From the NCBI RefSeq assembly GCF_030012605.2, contig NZ_CP114055.2: a stretch of DNA of 64,000 nucleotides. The stretch is one strand, 5' to 3'. This document shows, one piece after another, positions 34,508 to 42,210 of the stretch; the first letter of the stretch is position 1; every line of letters begins with the position of its first letter. A model generated the notes under the pieces. That model did no database searches. It was not told where the DNA came from and worked only from the letters and a program-made list of their open reading frames with translations. The position numbers and the translations under genes are program-made. The stretch comes from Bergeyella_A cardium (GTDB taxonomy: Bacteria > Bacteroidota > Bacteroidia > Flavobacteriales > Weeksellaceae).

Positions 34508-35825
34508 TAAGAGTAATGCTGGTATTTTTAGTTGTAGCTTTCAACCTTTTTCCATTGAGTTCTACCCACTTTATTTTACGGGGGATTTGGGAGTAGTCAA
34601 TTTCTATATCAGAAGTTTTGGAAGTACTTATAATAAGGGTTTTCCCTGAGATATGTGCCTTTACTTTTGCAGAGTTTACAGGCTTTTCAAAAATCTGATA
34701 ATAATAACCTTCATTTAGCTTTCCATTGAGGGTAAGTGTTTTATCCCCCCTCTGAATGCTAAGGCTGGTAGGCTCTCCTGCCTGCTTGGTAGCGAAATAA
34801 TACATCTGGGAAAAAGGCGAGCTCATCTCGTGATTTTCCATTTTCAGGATAATATCCCCAATTTGTACGCCCATTTTAGGAGCTTCAGACCTTTCGTTTT
34901 TAAATCCATAGACTTTTAGTCCCTTACCTTTATAGGTATTATCATACAATAAGCCCAAATCTGCTTTATTATTAAAAACCCTGAGTGAGTAAGGTTTATG
35001 CCAGTCCTGAGGCTGCTCTTGAGTATTGATTTTCTTGATTTTTATCCAGCCAATGCCTGTATTTTCGGTATTAGATTCCCAAGAGAGGGCAGTTTGAGGG
35101 CTTTGGGTTGTACTTCTAATAAAATTAATGATTTTCTCCTCGTACTGGGGTAGGTAGCTCGGGTCGTGAGCTCCTTCAGGAGTGATAAACTCAATATTTG
35201 GATTAAAAGTTTTGAGATAATCGGCAACGGGCTGCATCTGCGAGAGCGGATAGAGAAAATCCTTCGTAGTATTGAAAATAAGCATCGGTTTGGCATTCAT
35301 ATTTTCAGGGAAAAGAGACTGAGCACTGAGCTTTTCTGCAATTTTAAAACTCCCATTGAGGGAAATAAACCCTGCAAATGAATCTGGAAAAAGCACGGAG
35401 AAGAGCTGTACGCCAGAGCCTCCATCTGAAAAGCCAGAGAGGAAGATTTTATCTTTATCAATCTTTATTTTCTTCTGAGCTTCGGCTATCTCACCGAGAA
35501 CCATAGCGCTACCCACTTCATCAAACCAGCCCGCACCCTTATTCCCATAAGGGAAAAGAATAGCAAACTCTGCTTCATCTGCTATTTTGAGGAAAGGCGA
35601 TTTCCGAGCGTAGTCCAGCGCATTTTTAAGCTGAGGAGAAGAAACTGCCCCGTGTAGAAAAACAAGAAGCGGGAGCTTTGCCTTATCCGAATTTTGTGGC
35701 GTATAGAGCACAAACGGTCGCTGTTTCCCATCTGCACACTGGTAAGAGTATTCATTTAATTCACCCTTTTGAGCAAAGCTAATCTTCGCTAAGAATAAAG
35801 CCAAAAGGCAGATTATTTTCTTCAT
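34503..35825 (-). CDS. Secreted alpha/beta-hydrolase with PDZ-like C-terminal domain
   Basis: 440 aa. Signal peptide MKKIICLLALFLAKISFAQ; residues about 30-250 are an esterase/PHB-depolymerase-like hydrolase with oxyanion loop PLLVFLHGAVSS, nucleophile GFSDGGSG and probable catalytic His in TPEGAHDPSYL. Residues about 300-395 look like a PDZ domain (MGVQIGDIILKMENHEM). Substrate unknown. The start follows from the -7 box at 35846-35853; the frame extends 11 codons beyond it. Confidence 0.75.
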   Translation of the reverse strand: MKKIICLLALFLAKISFAQKGELNEYSYQCADGKQRPFVLYTPQNSDKAKLPLLVFLHGAVSSPQLKNALDYARKSPFLKIADEAEFAILFPYGNKGAGWFDEVGSAMVLGEIAEAQKKIKIDKDKIFLSGFSDGGSGVQLFSVLFPDSFAGFISLNGSFKIAEKLSAQSLFPENMNAKPMLIFNTTKDFLYPLSQMQPVADYLKTFNPNIEFITPEGAHDPSYLPQYEEKIINFIRSTTQSPQTALSWESNTENTGIGWIKIKKINTQEQPQDWHKPYSLRVFNNKADLGLLYDNTYKGKGLKVYGFKNERSEAPKMGVQIGDIILKMENHEMSSPFSQMYYFATKQAGEPTSLSIQRGDKTLTLNGKLNEGYYYQIFEKPVNSAKVKAHISGKTLIISTSKTSDIEIDYSQIPRKIKWVELNGKRLKATTKNTSITLN

Positions 35826-35845
35826 AAAATCAGGATTAATGGGGA

Positions 35846-35853
35846 CAAAAGTA
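35846..35853 (-). promoter_or_regulatory. -7 box TACTTTTG for the esterase gene
   Basis: TAnnTTTG match 20 nt upstream of ATG 35825; it excludes the longer frame start at 35858. Confidence 0.55.
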
Positions 35854-35901
35854 GTCAATGTACAGGTTTTTTCCTAAATTGCCCGCTTTCAAAAAAGGTT
35901 G

Positions 35902-36384
35902 ATGAACTTAGAACTTTACAGGCAACAGGCACTACAAAAGAAAAAAGAACATAAAAAGTTCCTCGATGGGCTAAAGAAGAAGCCTCCCAAGAATTTAGAT
36001 TATATAGCTCAGGAGGCTCACGAAGAGGTTTTTGAGGAAATTGATTGCTTGGAATGTGCCAACTGCTGCAAAACGACTGGCCCTCTCTACACCGAAAAAG
36101 ATATTGAGCGAATTTCTAAACATCTGCGGATGAAAGCATCGGATTTTGAGAAGAAATACCTGCGAACGGACGAGGATAACGATAAAGTTCTCCAAACCTT
36201 GCCCTGCATATTCCTCAGTGCGGATAATAAATGCTTAATTTATGAGGTGAGACCCAAAGCCTGTCGCGAATATCCGCATACGGACAGGAAAAAAGTCTAT
36301 CAGATTAATCACTTGACTACGAAAAACGCCATTATATGCCCTGCGGTGTACAAATGGATAGAGAAAATGAGAGAAAAAATATAA
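35902..36384 (+). CDS. YkgJ-family cysteine-cluster protein
   Basis: 160 aa, predicted cytoplasmic. The Cys set CLECANCC, PCIF, NKCLIYEVRPKACREYP and IICPAVYKW is the YkgJ (UPF0153) signature, thought to bind zinc or an iron-sulfur cluster; the biochemical role is not established. The start is ATG 35902, preceded in frame by a TTG. Followed 13 bp later by a membrane protein gene, likely in the same transcript. Confidence 0.85.
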   Translation: MNLELYRQQALQKKKEHKKFLDGLKKKPPKNLDYIAQEAHEEVFEEIDCLECANCCKTTGPLYTEKDIERISKHLRMKASDFEKKYLRTDEDNDKVLQTLPCIFLSADNKCLIYEVRPKACREYPHTDRKKVYQINHLTTKNAIICPAVYKWIEKMREKI

Positions 36385-36397
36385 CCCCTCCCCTATT

Positions 36398-38020
36398 ATG
36401 ATCTATATTTTACTATCGCTAATGCTTATTCTGCCTACCCTACTGGGGATAGGTGGTCTTGCCAGCCAAAAAATAAAGCTATGGGATGGGATAAGTTCAG
36501 ATTTAGTAATGGGAATCGTGAGTATAAGCATCGTTTGGACAGTTCTGGCATTCTTCATCCCGATAAATACTGCGGTAGAAATCTGTACCCTGATATTGGG
36601 TATTTCACTATTCATCTACCAAAAGAAGTACAGAGCACTCGGCAGCTTTTTAAGGGAGCACTACCGAATTTTTGTACCCGTTCTCTTTATTATATTGTTC
36701 TTCGGAGCGTTTTATCCATTTATTCTGGATCATTTTGGGTATTATGTACCCAGTATAAAGTGGATTCGTGAAGTGGGAATGCCAAGGGGAATTTCCAATC
36801 TCGACTTATTGCTGGGGCAGATGTCCGTCTGGCATATTTTCCAAGCGGGGTTTTCTAACCTATCGGATACTTTCCTTAGAATGAATTCACTTATGCTGGC
36901 AGGCTACCTCATTTATATATTGGAGAGGAGGGTTTTCGTCCATCTGCTGTTTTTCCCTATTTTGTTTCTGTTTGTTCAGTCGCCAAGTGCAGACTTGCCC
37001 GTCATCATCCTCTCTATGCTAGTGCTCAATGAGACTATGCGAAGCAATACCAATGCTAAAGGGCTCTTTCTACTCTCGGTATTCATATTTATAATAAAGC
37101 CAACGGCCATTTGGGTGCCTGTCTTCGTATTTCTGTATAATCTTTTCTGCTTAAAGCAAAAGCCCCTCAGCTGGATGCCCGCAGGTCTCGCTCTTGTACT
37201 GCTCTTTTGTTTCAAAAATATATGGCTCTTCGGCTATCCCATATTTCCTGTAGCGGTGATTGACCTTAATTTGCCTTGGAAACCCAACCCCGAACTGCTA
37301 AAAAACTCGGCAATGATTGCCATAATGAAAACCTACAACCTGCAATATACCTACGCCGAGATACATTCTTTTAGCAAATGGGATTACATAAAAAACTGGC
37401 TGCTGTTAGAGGGGATTAAAGGGAAAATCCATATCCTGTTTATCATCAGTTTGATGATTTTGTGCTTCCATACCTTTATCTCAAGGAAGAAAGTATTGTA
37501 CCTCCTCTGTGGGGCAGTACTGCTAAAATCCGCAATGGTACTGGCATTCTCCGCTCAATACCGATTCTTTCTGGAAGTCTTTTTCGTAATGATTTTTATA
37601 CTCACATACCAGAAAGCAGGGAAGAAAACCGCGATTTTAGGCTTTACAGTGATGACCTTAGCAATAGCCTTCGTACTGAGCACTCCCCAATGGCTACAGA
37701 AACAGCTTCCGAGCTTTTATCTGGGATATTTTATGGGCGGATTTAATGAAAACCAATGGCTAAAACCCTCAGAATACCAGCTCAACCAATACAAAAGCCA
37801 TAAAGTGGGAAATCTGGAATTTTATCTATCGGCGGAGGACTATCCCTTTATGTTTGACACTCCCCTCCCAACCATTTCCAATGGCTTTTTGAAAGACTAT
37901 CTAAGGCTCGGCATCTTCCCTCAATGGGATTCCGAAAGGAAAAAAAACGGCTTCCACTGGAAAAAACTCACCCCAAAAGAAATCCAAGAACTCAAAAAAG
38001 CTATAAGCCTCAAGCAGTAA
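36398..38020 (+). CDS. Polytopic membrane protein, possible GT-C-like family
   Basis: 540 aa with about 10-12 hydrophobic helices up to residue 440 and a soluble C-terminal tail of about 100 residues. The loop after helix 4 (FILDHFGYYVPSIKWIREVG) carries Asp and His as in GT-C glycosyltransferases, and the whole resembles what I recall as the LIC_10190 membrane family. Possible role in surface glycan assembly (inference). The stop codon adjoins a REP-like repeat cluster. Confidence 0.6.
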   Translation: MIYILLSLMLILPTLLGIGGLASQKIKLWDGISSDLVMGIVSISIVWTVLAFFIPINTAVEICTLILGISLFIYQKKYRALGSFLREHYRIFVPVLFIILFFGAFYPFILDHFGYYVPSIKWIREVGMPRGISNLDLLLGQMSVWHIFQAGFSNLSDTFLRMNSLMLAGYLIYILERRVFVHLLFFPILFLFVQSPSADLPVIILSMLVLNETMRSNTNAKGLFLLSVFIFIIKPTAIWVPVFVFLYNLFCLKQKPLSWMPAGLALVLLFCFKNIWLFGYPIFPVAVIDLNLPWKPNPELLKNSAMIAIMKTYNLQYTYAEIHSFSKWDYIKNWLLLEGIKGKIHILFIISLMILCFHTFISRKKVLYLLCGAVLLKSAMVLAFSAQYRFFLEVFFVMIFILTYQKAGKKTAILGFTVMTLAIAFVLSTPQWLQKQLPSFYLGYFMGGFNENQWLKPSEYQLNQYKSHKVGNLEFYLSAEDYPFMFDTPLPTISNGFLKDYLRLGIFPQWDSERKKNGFHWKKLTPKEIQELKKAISLKQ

Positions 38021-38088
38021 GCACCCACTGCGTGGGGAGCACTTAGCCGTAGCACGGCAGGCACCCACTGTGTGGGGCACACTTATCA
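38021..38088. repeat. REP-like palindrome cluster, three modules
   Basis: CCCAC-TGC-GTGGG (38024-38036), GCCGT-AGC-ACGGC (38046-38058) and CCCAC-TGT-GTGGG (38064-38076), separated by GCACTTA/GCACACTTA linkers. It begins one base after the upstream stop codon. Confidence 0.75.
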
Positions 38089-38098
38089 CAAACTATCC

Positions 38099-38196
38099 GC
38101 ACACCGCCTACTGCCTAAAGCCTACTGCTTACTGCACGAAGCTAACCGCGCACCGCCAATAGCTAAAAGCCAATAGCTATTTGCCATCTGCTAAAA
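38099..38196. repeat. Heptanucleotide GC-N5 array, 14 units
   Basis: Fourteen unbroken 7-bp units, all starting GC (GCCTACT twice, GCCAATA twice, GCTAAAA twice, and others). The longest such array in the window. Confidence 0.85.
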
Positions 38197-38200
38197 AGAA

Positions 38201-38228
38201 GTACGGCACCCCGAGTGGGGTGCCGTAC
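38201..38228. terminator. Perfect hairpin in convergent gap
   Basis: GTACGGCACCCC-GAGT-GGGGTGCCGTAC, 12-bp arms and 4-nt loop, with T-rich DNA on the minus-strand exit side (TTCTTTTT). A probable terminator for transcription from the right. Confidence 0.6.
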
Positions 38229-38364
38229 AAATAAATACTAACAACTATAAAAACGCATTATGCACACAAGTGATAAAGTGCAAGGTTTCTATTTCTTTTT
38301 ATCATTTGGAAGATTTATCTCCCTTGATTCTTATTTCGTTATTATTATTATAAATCATATTACA

Positions 38365-38479
38365 ATAGACTCTCTATTACGAGAGTGATAGACACTCTAT
38401 CACGGTAAGGATAGACACTCTATCACGAGAGTGATAGACACCCTATCACGGTAAGGATAGACACCCTATTGAGAGGGGC
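38365..38479. repeat. 23-bp palindromic array with 46-bp higher order, five units
   Basis: ATAGAC starts at 38365, 38388, 38411, 38434 and 38457, an exact 23-bp period. Units alternate between a GAGAGTG and a GGTAAGG prefix, so 46-bp pairs repeat. Each holds a dyad such as GTGATAGA-CAC-TCTATCAC. The array ends 16 bp from the stop codon of the DUF4469 gene. Confidence 0.8.
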
Positions 38480-38495
38480 ACTATCTTACAATGAG

Positions 38496-39212
38496 TTAGG
38501 ATAGGACTATTATAGTGTCCAAAATATCTGTGCGAGGCTCTTTGAGGAAGACATTCTTACCACTGCTAAACTGCGTTGTGATGCTCAGCTCATAGTTGCC
38601 GGCAGGGAGGCTGGCTGGGATAAGCACCAAAAGACGAGATGGCTCATTTATCACGATGTCCTCGAGTTTTGTCTTAGCCTTGGTGTCTATATTCGTGAGA
38701 TAGACGCCATTGTCTGCGTGGGTACCTGCAACCTTGAGGTAAGTCCCCTTAATCTCGGCATTCTTGCCTTTGGTAAGGGTGCCATCGGTTTTGCCTGTGC
38801 TGAGGTCGGTAATACCGAAGATTGCCATTGGACTGGATTGCTCGCCAAGAAATTCTACCTTGGTTTGAGAGATGGCTTTCCTTAGCTCTGCGCCTTGATT
38901 GACATTTACATAGACGCTGTGCTTGTCCTTATCCCAAGTCCTATCGCGGAAGGCTCCCTTGATGGCTGAGCGCATTATCACGAGACCTGTATTCACTACA
39001 TAGCCTTGGAGCACCAGCTCTGTGCTCTTGCGATTAAAGCGGGAAACGATGTCTATTGCCGTCTCCTCTTTTATCTCCATACCTTCTTTTTTGAGCTCTG
39101 CTACAATCTCTGCTATGCTTACGCTCCCTACGCTTGCGGGTACACCTACAAAATCTGATGGGTCGCTGGTAAGAGGGTTGTCTCTTAGCCACGCTTTTAA
39201 AGTATTTTTCAT
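38496..39212 (-). CDS. HU-like DNA-binding domain protein with DUF4469 domain
   Basis: 238 aa, no signal peptide. Residues 1-125 match the Bacteroidota HU-related domain (VGSVSIAEIVAELKKEGMEI, then RFNRKSTELVLQGYVVNTGLV). Residues about 130-238 are an Ig-like DUF4469 domain (GTYLKVAG, GVYLTNI, LLVLIPASLPAGNYELSI). Such proteins are assumed to bind DNA; targets are unknown. It lies 84 bp downstream of the FISUMP gene on the same strand, with a hairpin between them. Confidence 0.75.
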   Translation of the reverse strand: MKNTLKAWLRDNPLTSDPSDFVGVPASVGSVSIAEIVAELKKEGMEIKEETAIDIVSRFNRKSTELVLQGYVVNTGLVIMRSAIKGAFRDRTWDKDKHSVYVNVNQGAELRKAISQTKVEFLGEQSSPMAIFGITDLSTGKTDGTLTKGKNAEIKGTYLKVAGTHADNGVYLTNIDTKAKTKLEDIVINEPSRLLVLIPASLPAGNYELSITTQFSSGKNVFLKEPRTDILDTIIVLS

Positions 39213-39262
39213 TGTAATAATGTTTATTGGTTTATATATAATTCTTTATGTTTTCTTTTATA

Positions 39263-39284
39263 AAAGGGGGATTACTCCCCCTTT
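39263..39284 (-). terminator. Hairpin between FISUMP and DUF4469 genes
   Basis: AAAGGGGGA-TTAC-TCCCCCTTT, perfect 9-bp arms, followed on the minus strand by TATAAAAG; a partial terminator or mRNA-processing structure. Confidence 0.5.
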
Positions 39285-39296
39285 GGAGTGTATTTA

Positions 39297-41216
39297 TTAA
39301 TCCTTCACGCAACGAACGGAATTAGCATGGATTTTATCTTCATTACCACTTATTTGAGCTTGTTCCATTACTGATGATGCAGCCACTGTCACTGCCTGTG
39401 GAATTTTATATGCTGGACTATATATCTCTGATATTAGAATAGCAACATATGCTTTATTATTAGATGTAGATGGGGTACTTAGCCAAGTTCCACCAATACC
39501 ATAACCCCTCTTATAGCTACGAAGGATACCTCCATAGCCTTCACCAAACCATCCTTTTCCAAAACGAACTAATTCTGTTATAAAGGAACTTCGATGCACA
39601 AGTATCCATACAGGTCCTACAGATCCACCTATCTTTAATAATAATTGTTCCATATCCACTTTTGTAGGGGTATGCCAGCCACTTGGGCAAGGATCAGTAT
39701 AACTAGAAACATTAGCATTATACTCTGTCTTGTTATATCGCTTCCACGCATCAGTTACTGTACCTGTAGGAAACTGACTTGCGTGAGCATATTTGAAATA
39801 CGCTCCCCCTGCACCATCATTAGGATCAGTAGTATTCCAGTTTGCTAGCTCGTGGCCATCTGCCTCTCTTCCCCATTGGAATACAGAACCTAGCCCCCTG
39901 TAGTCTCCCCCATCAATTGGATCGCGCTTCTCATAGGTCTGGTCATAGCCAAAGTCTGCTATACGGTTTGCATCGGCATAGTATGCTCCAAGGTTCTTGT
40001 CTAGCCATATCTGCCCATCATAGGTCATTAATTTGCTATACACAAAGCGGTGGTCATACCTGCCGGCTACCCCTGCTGTCTCATAGTTGTACTGCTTGTC
40101 TTTAACTCCTCCTGTAGCATAAACTTTTAAGTTAAATGGCGTCATCGCACTCGTTAGCTGTACCGGAATAGTAGCTATAAGCTCATCGGCACTCCCTGCC
40201 TCTAATAATGGTGCATTATAGGTGCCGTCTATTACCTCCAGCGTACCTGTAATTACATTATAAAGCCCTGTACTAGGCGATTGGTGCAGCCTACCAGCAG
40301 GTATTGTTAGCTTTAAGGTCTTCTGGTTAGGCGCTGTACCTATGCTTACCGTCTTAGTGAATTCTCCAAAAGACTTACCATCTCCGTTCTTGTACGGTAT
40401 CTTAACCGGTATCTTATAGATACTGCCGTCTATCTTCCCTTGGTAAGATGATGCAATCGGAGGCGTTCCCTGCACTGAGCTGTCTTCCTTCCAAGAAAAT
40501 ACAAATATGCTATGGTCTTGGAACAAGGCCGTACCCTGGCTTACGGTATAGGTCTGCTCTACATTGTATATCCCTATACGGAAAGTAGCCTTTATATTCC
40601 CTACCTGCGGCATACCTTTCAGGTTATACGAAATAATCTGGGAGGTGCCTGGTGCTACCGTTACCGAACTGTTTTGGGCTCCATCCAAAGCTACTGTGCC
40701 TGTAGGTGCAGGAACGCCCCCTGGCAGAGTGCCAGGAATGTTCGTAATCGTCATTGCAGAAGAAAGGTTTTGAGTATAAGGCGTAGCTCCAGTATTATTA
40801 ATAAGAAGCTTCACCTTATGCGTACCGGAACCTGCGGCTACGGCTGTCCCCGCTTGGAAGACACCATCCCAGCCCGCTCCCATAATCTGAAGCGTAACTC
40901 CTGGTGGCAAAGAAGGCGCAACCGAAGAGATACAGTCCCAACCCGAATTAGAAAATATCTCTACGCATTTCCTATCGGTATTATAAATCATTGTACCTTC
41001 TACTATATCCGAAGGGTTGAAAGCATCTCGCTCAACTGATGTTACTCTTGGGAAAATTACACCTTGCACAGAACTAGATGATACACTTGTATTCCGCGAA
41101 ATATCCAGAGTAGCCTTTGGCGTCTCTGTATTGATTCCGACTCTGCCGTCGTACTCTGTCTGTGCGCTGGCTAATACTCCTATTAGCACAAACGCTAAAA
41201 TCATTTTAAATCTCAT
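39297..41216 (-). CDS. Exported FISUMP-domain surface protein
   Basis: 639 aa. Signal peptide MRFKMILAFVLIGVLASAQ, then VGINTETPKATLDI (a motif common at the start of Bacteroidota surface proteins), beta-rich middle repeats, and a C-terminal FISUMP domain (about 430-639: IWLDKNLGAYYADANRI, DPCPSGWHTPTKVDMEQL, ending ANSVRCVKD). Role probably surface structure or adhesion. The frame stays open another 86 codons to 41474 through GC-rich hairpins, but the signal peptide fixes the start at 41216. Confidence 0.78.
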   Translation of the reverse strand: MRFKMILAFVLIGVLASAQTEYDGRVGINTETPKATLDISRNTSVSSSSVQGVIFPRVTSVERDAFNPSDIVEGTMIYNTDRKCVEIFSNSGWDCISSVAPSLPPGVTLQIMGAGWDGVFQAGTAVAAGSGTHKVKLLINNTGATPYTQNLSSAMTITNIPGTLPGGVPAPTGTVALDGAQNSSVTVAPGTSQIISYNLKGMPQVGNIKATFRIGIYNVEQTYTVSQGTALFQDHSIFVFSWKEDSSVQGTPPIASSYQGKIDGSIYKIPVKIPYKNGDGKSFGEFTKTVSIGTAPNQKTLKLTIPAGRLHQSPSTGLYNVITGTLEVIDGTYNAPLLEAGSADELIATIPVQLTSAMTPFNLKVYATGGVKDKQYNYETAGVAGRYDHRFVYSKLMTYDGQIWLDKNLGAYYADANRIADFGYDQTYEKRDPIDGGDYRGLGSVFQWGREADGHELANWNTTDPNDGAGGAYFKYAHASQFPTGTVTDAWKRYNKTEYNANVSSYTDPCPSGWHTPTKVDMEQLLLKIGGSVGPVWILVHRSSFITELVRFGKGWFGEGYGGILRSYKRGYGIGGTWLSTPSTSNNKAYVAILISEIYSPAYKIPQAVTVAASSVMEQAQISGNEDKIHANSVRCVKD

Positions 41217-41276
41217 ATATCTATTATTTATGTTACTTCCTTGGGAATAATTATTGAGCGTAGAAACTGCGATTGA

Positions 41277-41299
41277 GTCGCCAGCCTTTGGCTGGCGAC
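41277..41299. repeat. Perfect hairpin upstream of FISUMP gene
   Basis: GTCGCCAGCC-TTT-GGCTGGCGAC, 10-bp arms. Confidence 0.6.
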
Positions 41300-41365
41300 A
41301 ATGCTCCTCCCCTATCTCCACTCTTGTCTGATTTTGCTCTAAAAGAAAATTGACTAGCGCTTTGT

Positions 41366-41472
41366 CGCTCGCTTCGCTCGCGACTTTGCCTCCTGCATAA
41401 GCGAAAAAGTGAGAAGCAGGCAAGCGCAAAAGCGCCGATAGGCGCGCGGGCAGAGCCCGCGCGCCTATCGGC
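41366..41472. repeat. GC-rich hairpin cluster upstream of FISUMP gene
   Basis: Contains direct GCTCGC repeats (about 41370-41388), AAGCGCAAAAGCGC (about 41423-41436), and a perfect 18-bp-arm hairpin with AGA loop (41434-41451 with 41455-41472). Its GC content is far above the surrounding DNA. The flanks, 41217-41276 and 41473-41650, show no gene. Confidence 0.7.
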
Positions 41473-41652
41473 ACTCTATATAGTCTTTTAAATAAGACTA
41501 TATTTTGAAGGAAGGAAGGAAGGATAACAAATTATTGCACATACACAAGTTTGCGTATATGATATTTGTCATATTTTGGGTATTCCTTTTCATCCTTTTT
41601 TCATCTAATTGCGAGGCAAATATAAAACTTATTTTTTATCTGGCAACAATTA

Positions 41653-41687
41653 GCGGTTAGCTTTTGGCTTTTAGCTGCTAGCTGGGG
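41653..41687. repeat. Heptanucleotide GC-N5 array, 5 units
   Basis: GCGGTTA, GCTTTTG, GCTTTTA, GCTGCTA, GCTGGGG in register. Confidence 0.65.
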
Positions 41688-41699
41688 GTGGTTTGTTTG

Positions 41700-41763
41700 T
41701 GGTAAGTGCCTGCCGTGCTAACGAGTGCCTCCCCTGCTAAGTGCTCCCCACGCAGTAGGTGGG
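41700..41763. repeat. REP-like module cluster, partly decayed
   Basis: TAAGTGCCTGCCGTGCTAACG, GAGTGCCTCCCCTGC and TAAGTGCTCCCCACGCAGTAGG copies of the REP-like family, in the gap after the DUF3467 gene. Confidence 0.6.
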
Positions 41764-41768
41764 AAAAG

Positions 41769-41798
41769 AAAACCCCTGAAGTTTTATTCAGGGGTTTT
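41769..41798 (-). terminator. Terminator of the rpoBC-DUF3467 operon
   Basis: AAAACCCCTGAA paired with TTCAGGGGTTTT, T-rich on exit (CTTTTC). Confidence 0.85.
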
Positions 41799-41817
41799 GG
41801 TTTTTGTTTTGGAGGTT

Positions 41818-42120
41818 TTATGCTTGAACATTGTTACCTCCCAATACGAAAGGCTCAACTTCTTTTATTTCTCCGAATTGTTGCTCGTAGTTAGCAATAT
41901 TTTGTTGAAGAGCATTTAAAACTCTTTTTGCGTGAAGAGGAGCAAGGATTACTCGGCTTCTTACATTCGCTTGCTGAACGCCTGGCATAAGCTGGATGAA
42001 GTCTAAAACAAACTCCGAAGGAGAATGATTTACAAGCGCAAGGTTGCAATAAGCTCCCATAGCCACAGCTTCGTTCAACTGAATGTTGATGTTGTTGTCT
42101 TGATTCTGATTGTTGTCCAT
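41818..42120 (-). CDS. DUF3467 family protein
   Basis: 100 aa from MDNNQNQDNNINIQLNEAVA. The core MGAYCNLALVNHSPSEFVLDFIQLMPG, with VRSRVILAPLHAKRVLNALQQNI (both in outline), is DUF3467, a small family of unknown role commonly encoded just after rpoC in Bacteroidota; a link to transcription is suggested only by position. The start at 42120 is chosen over a longer frame because the extra residues are not family-like. It follows rpoC by 90 bp. Confidence 0.85.
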   Translation of the reverse strand: MDNNQNQDNNINIQLNEAVAMGAYCNLALVNHSPSEFVLDFIQLMPGVQQANVRSRVILAPLHAKRVLNALQQNIANYEQQFGEIKEVEPFVLGGNNVQA

Positions 42121-42210
42121 TTTATTAATTGTTTTAATGTTAATTTTGAAAGTTTGAAAGTCCAAATATACTGAACTTTCAAACATTTTCAAATAGAATA
42201 TTTACTTGTA

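Noticed and set aside
41217..41474. N-terminal 86-residue extension of the FISUMP protein
   Set aside because: It runs through GC-rich hairpins, lacks family-like sequence, and would bury a clear signal peptide that starts at 41216.
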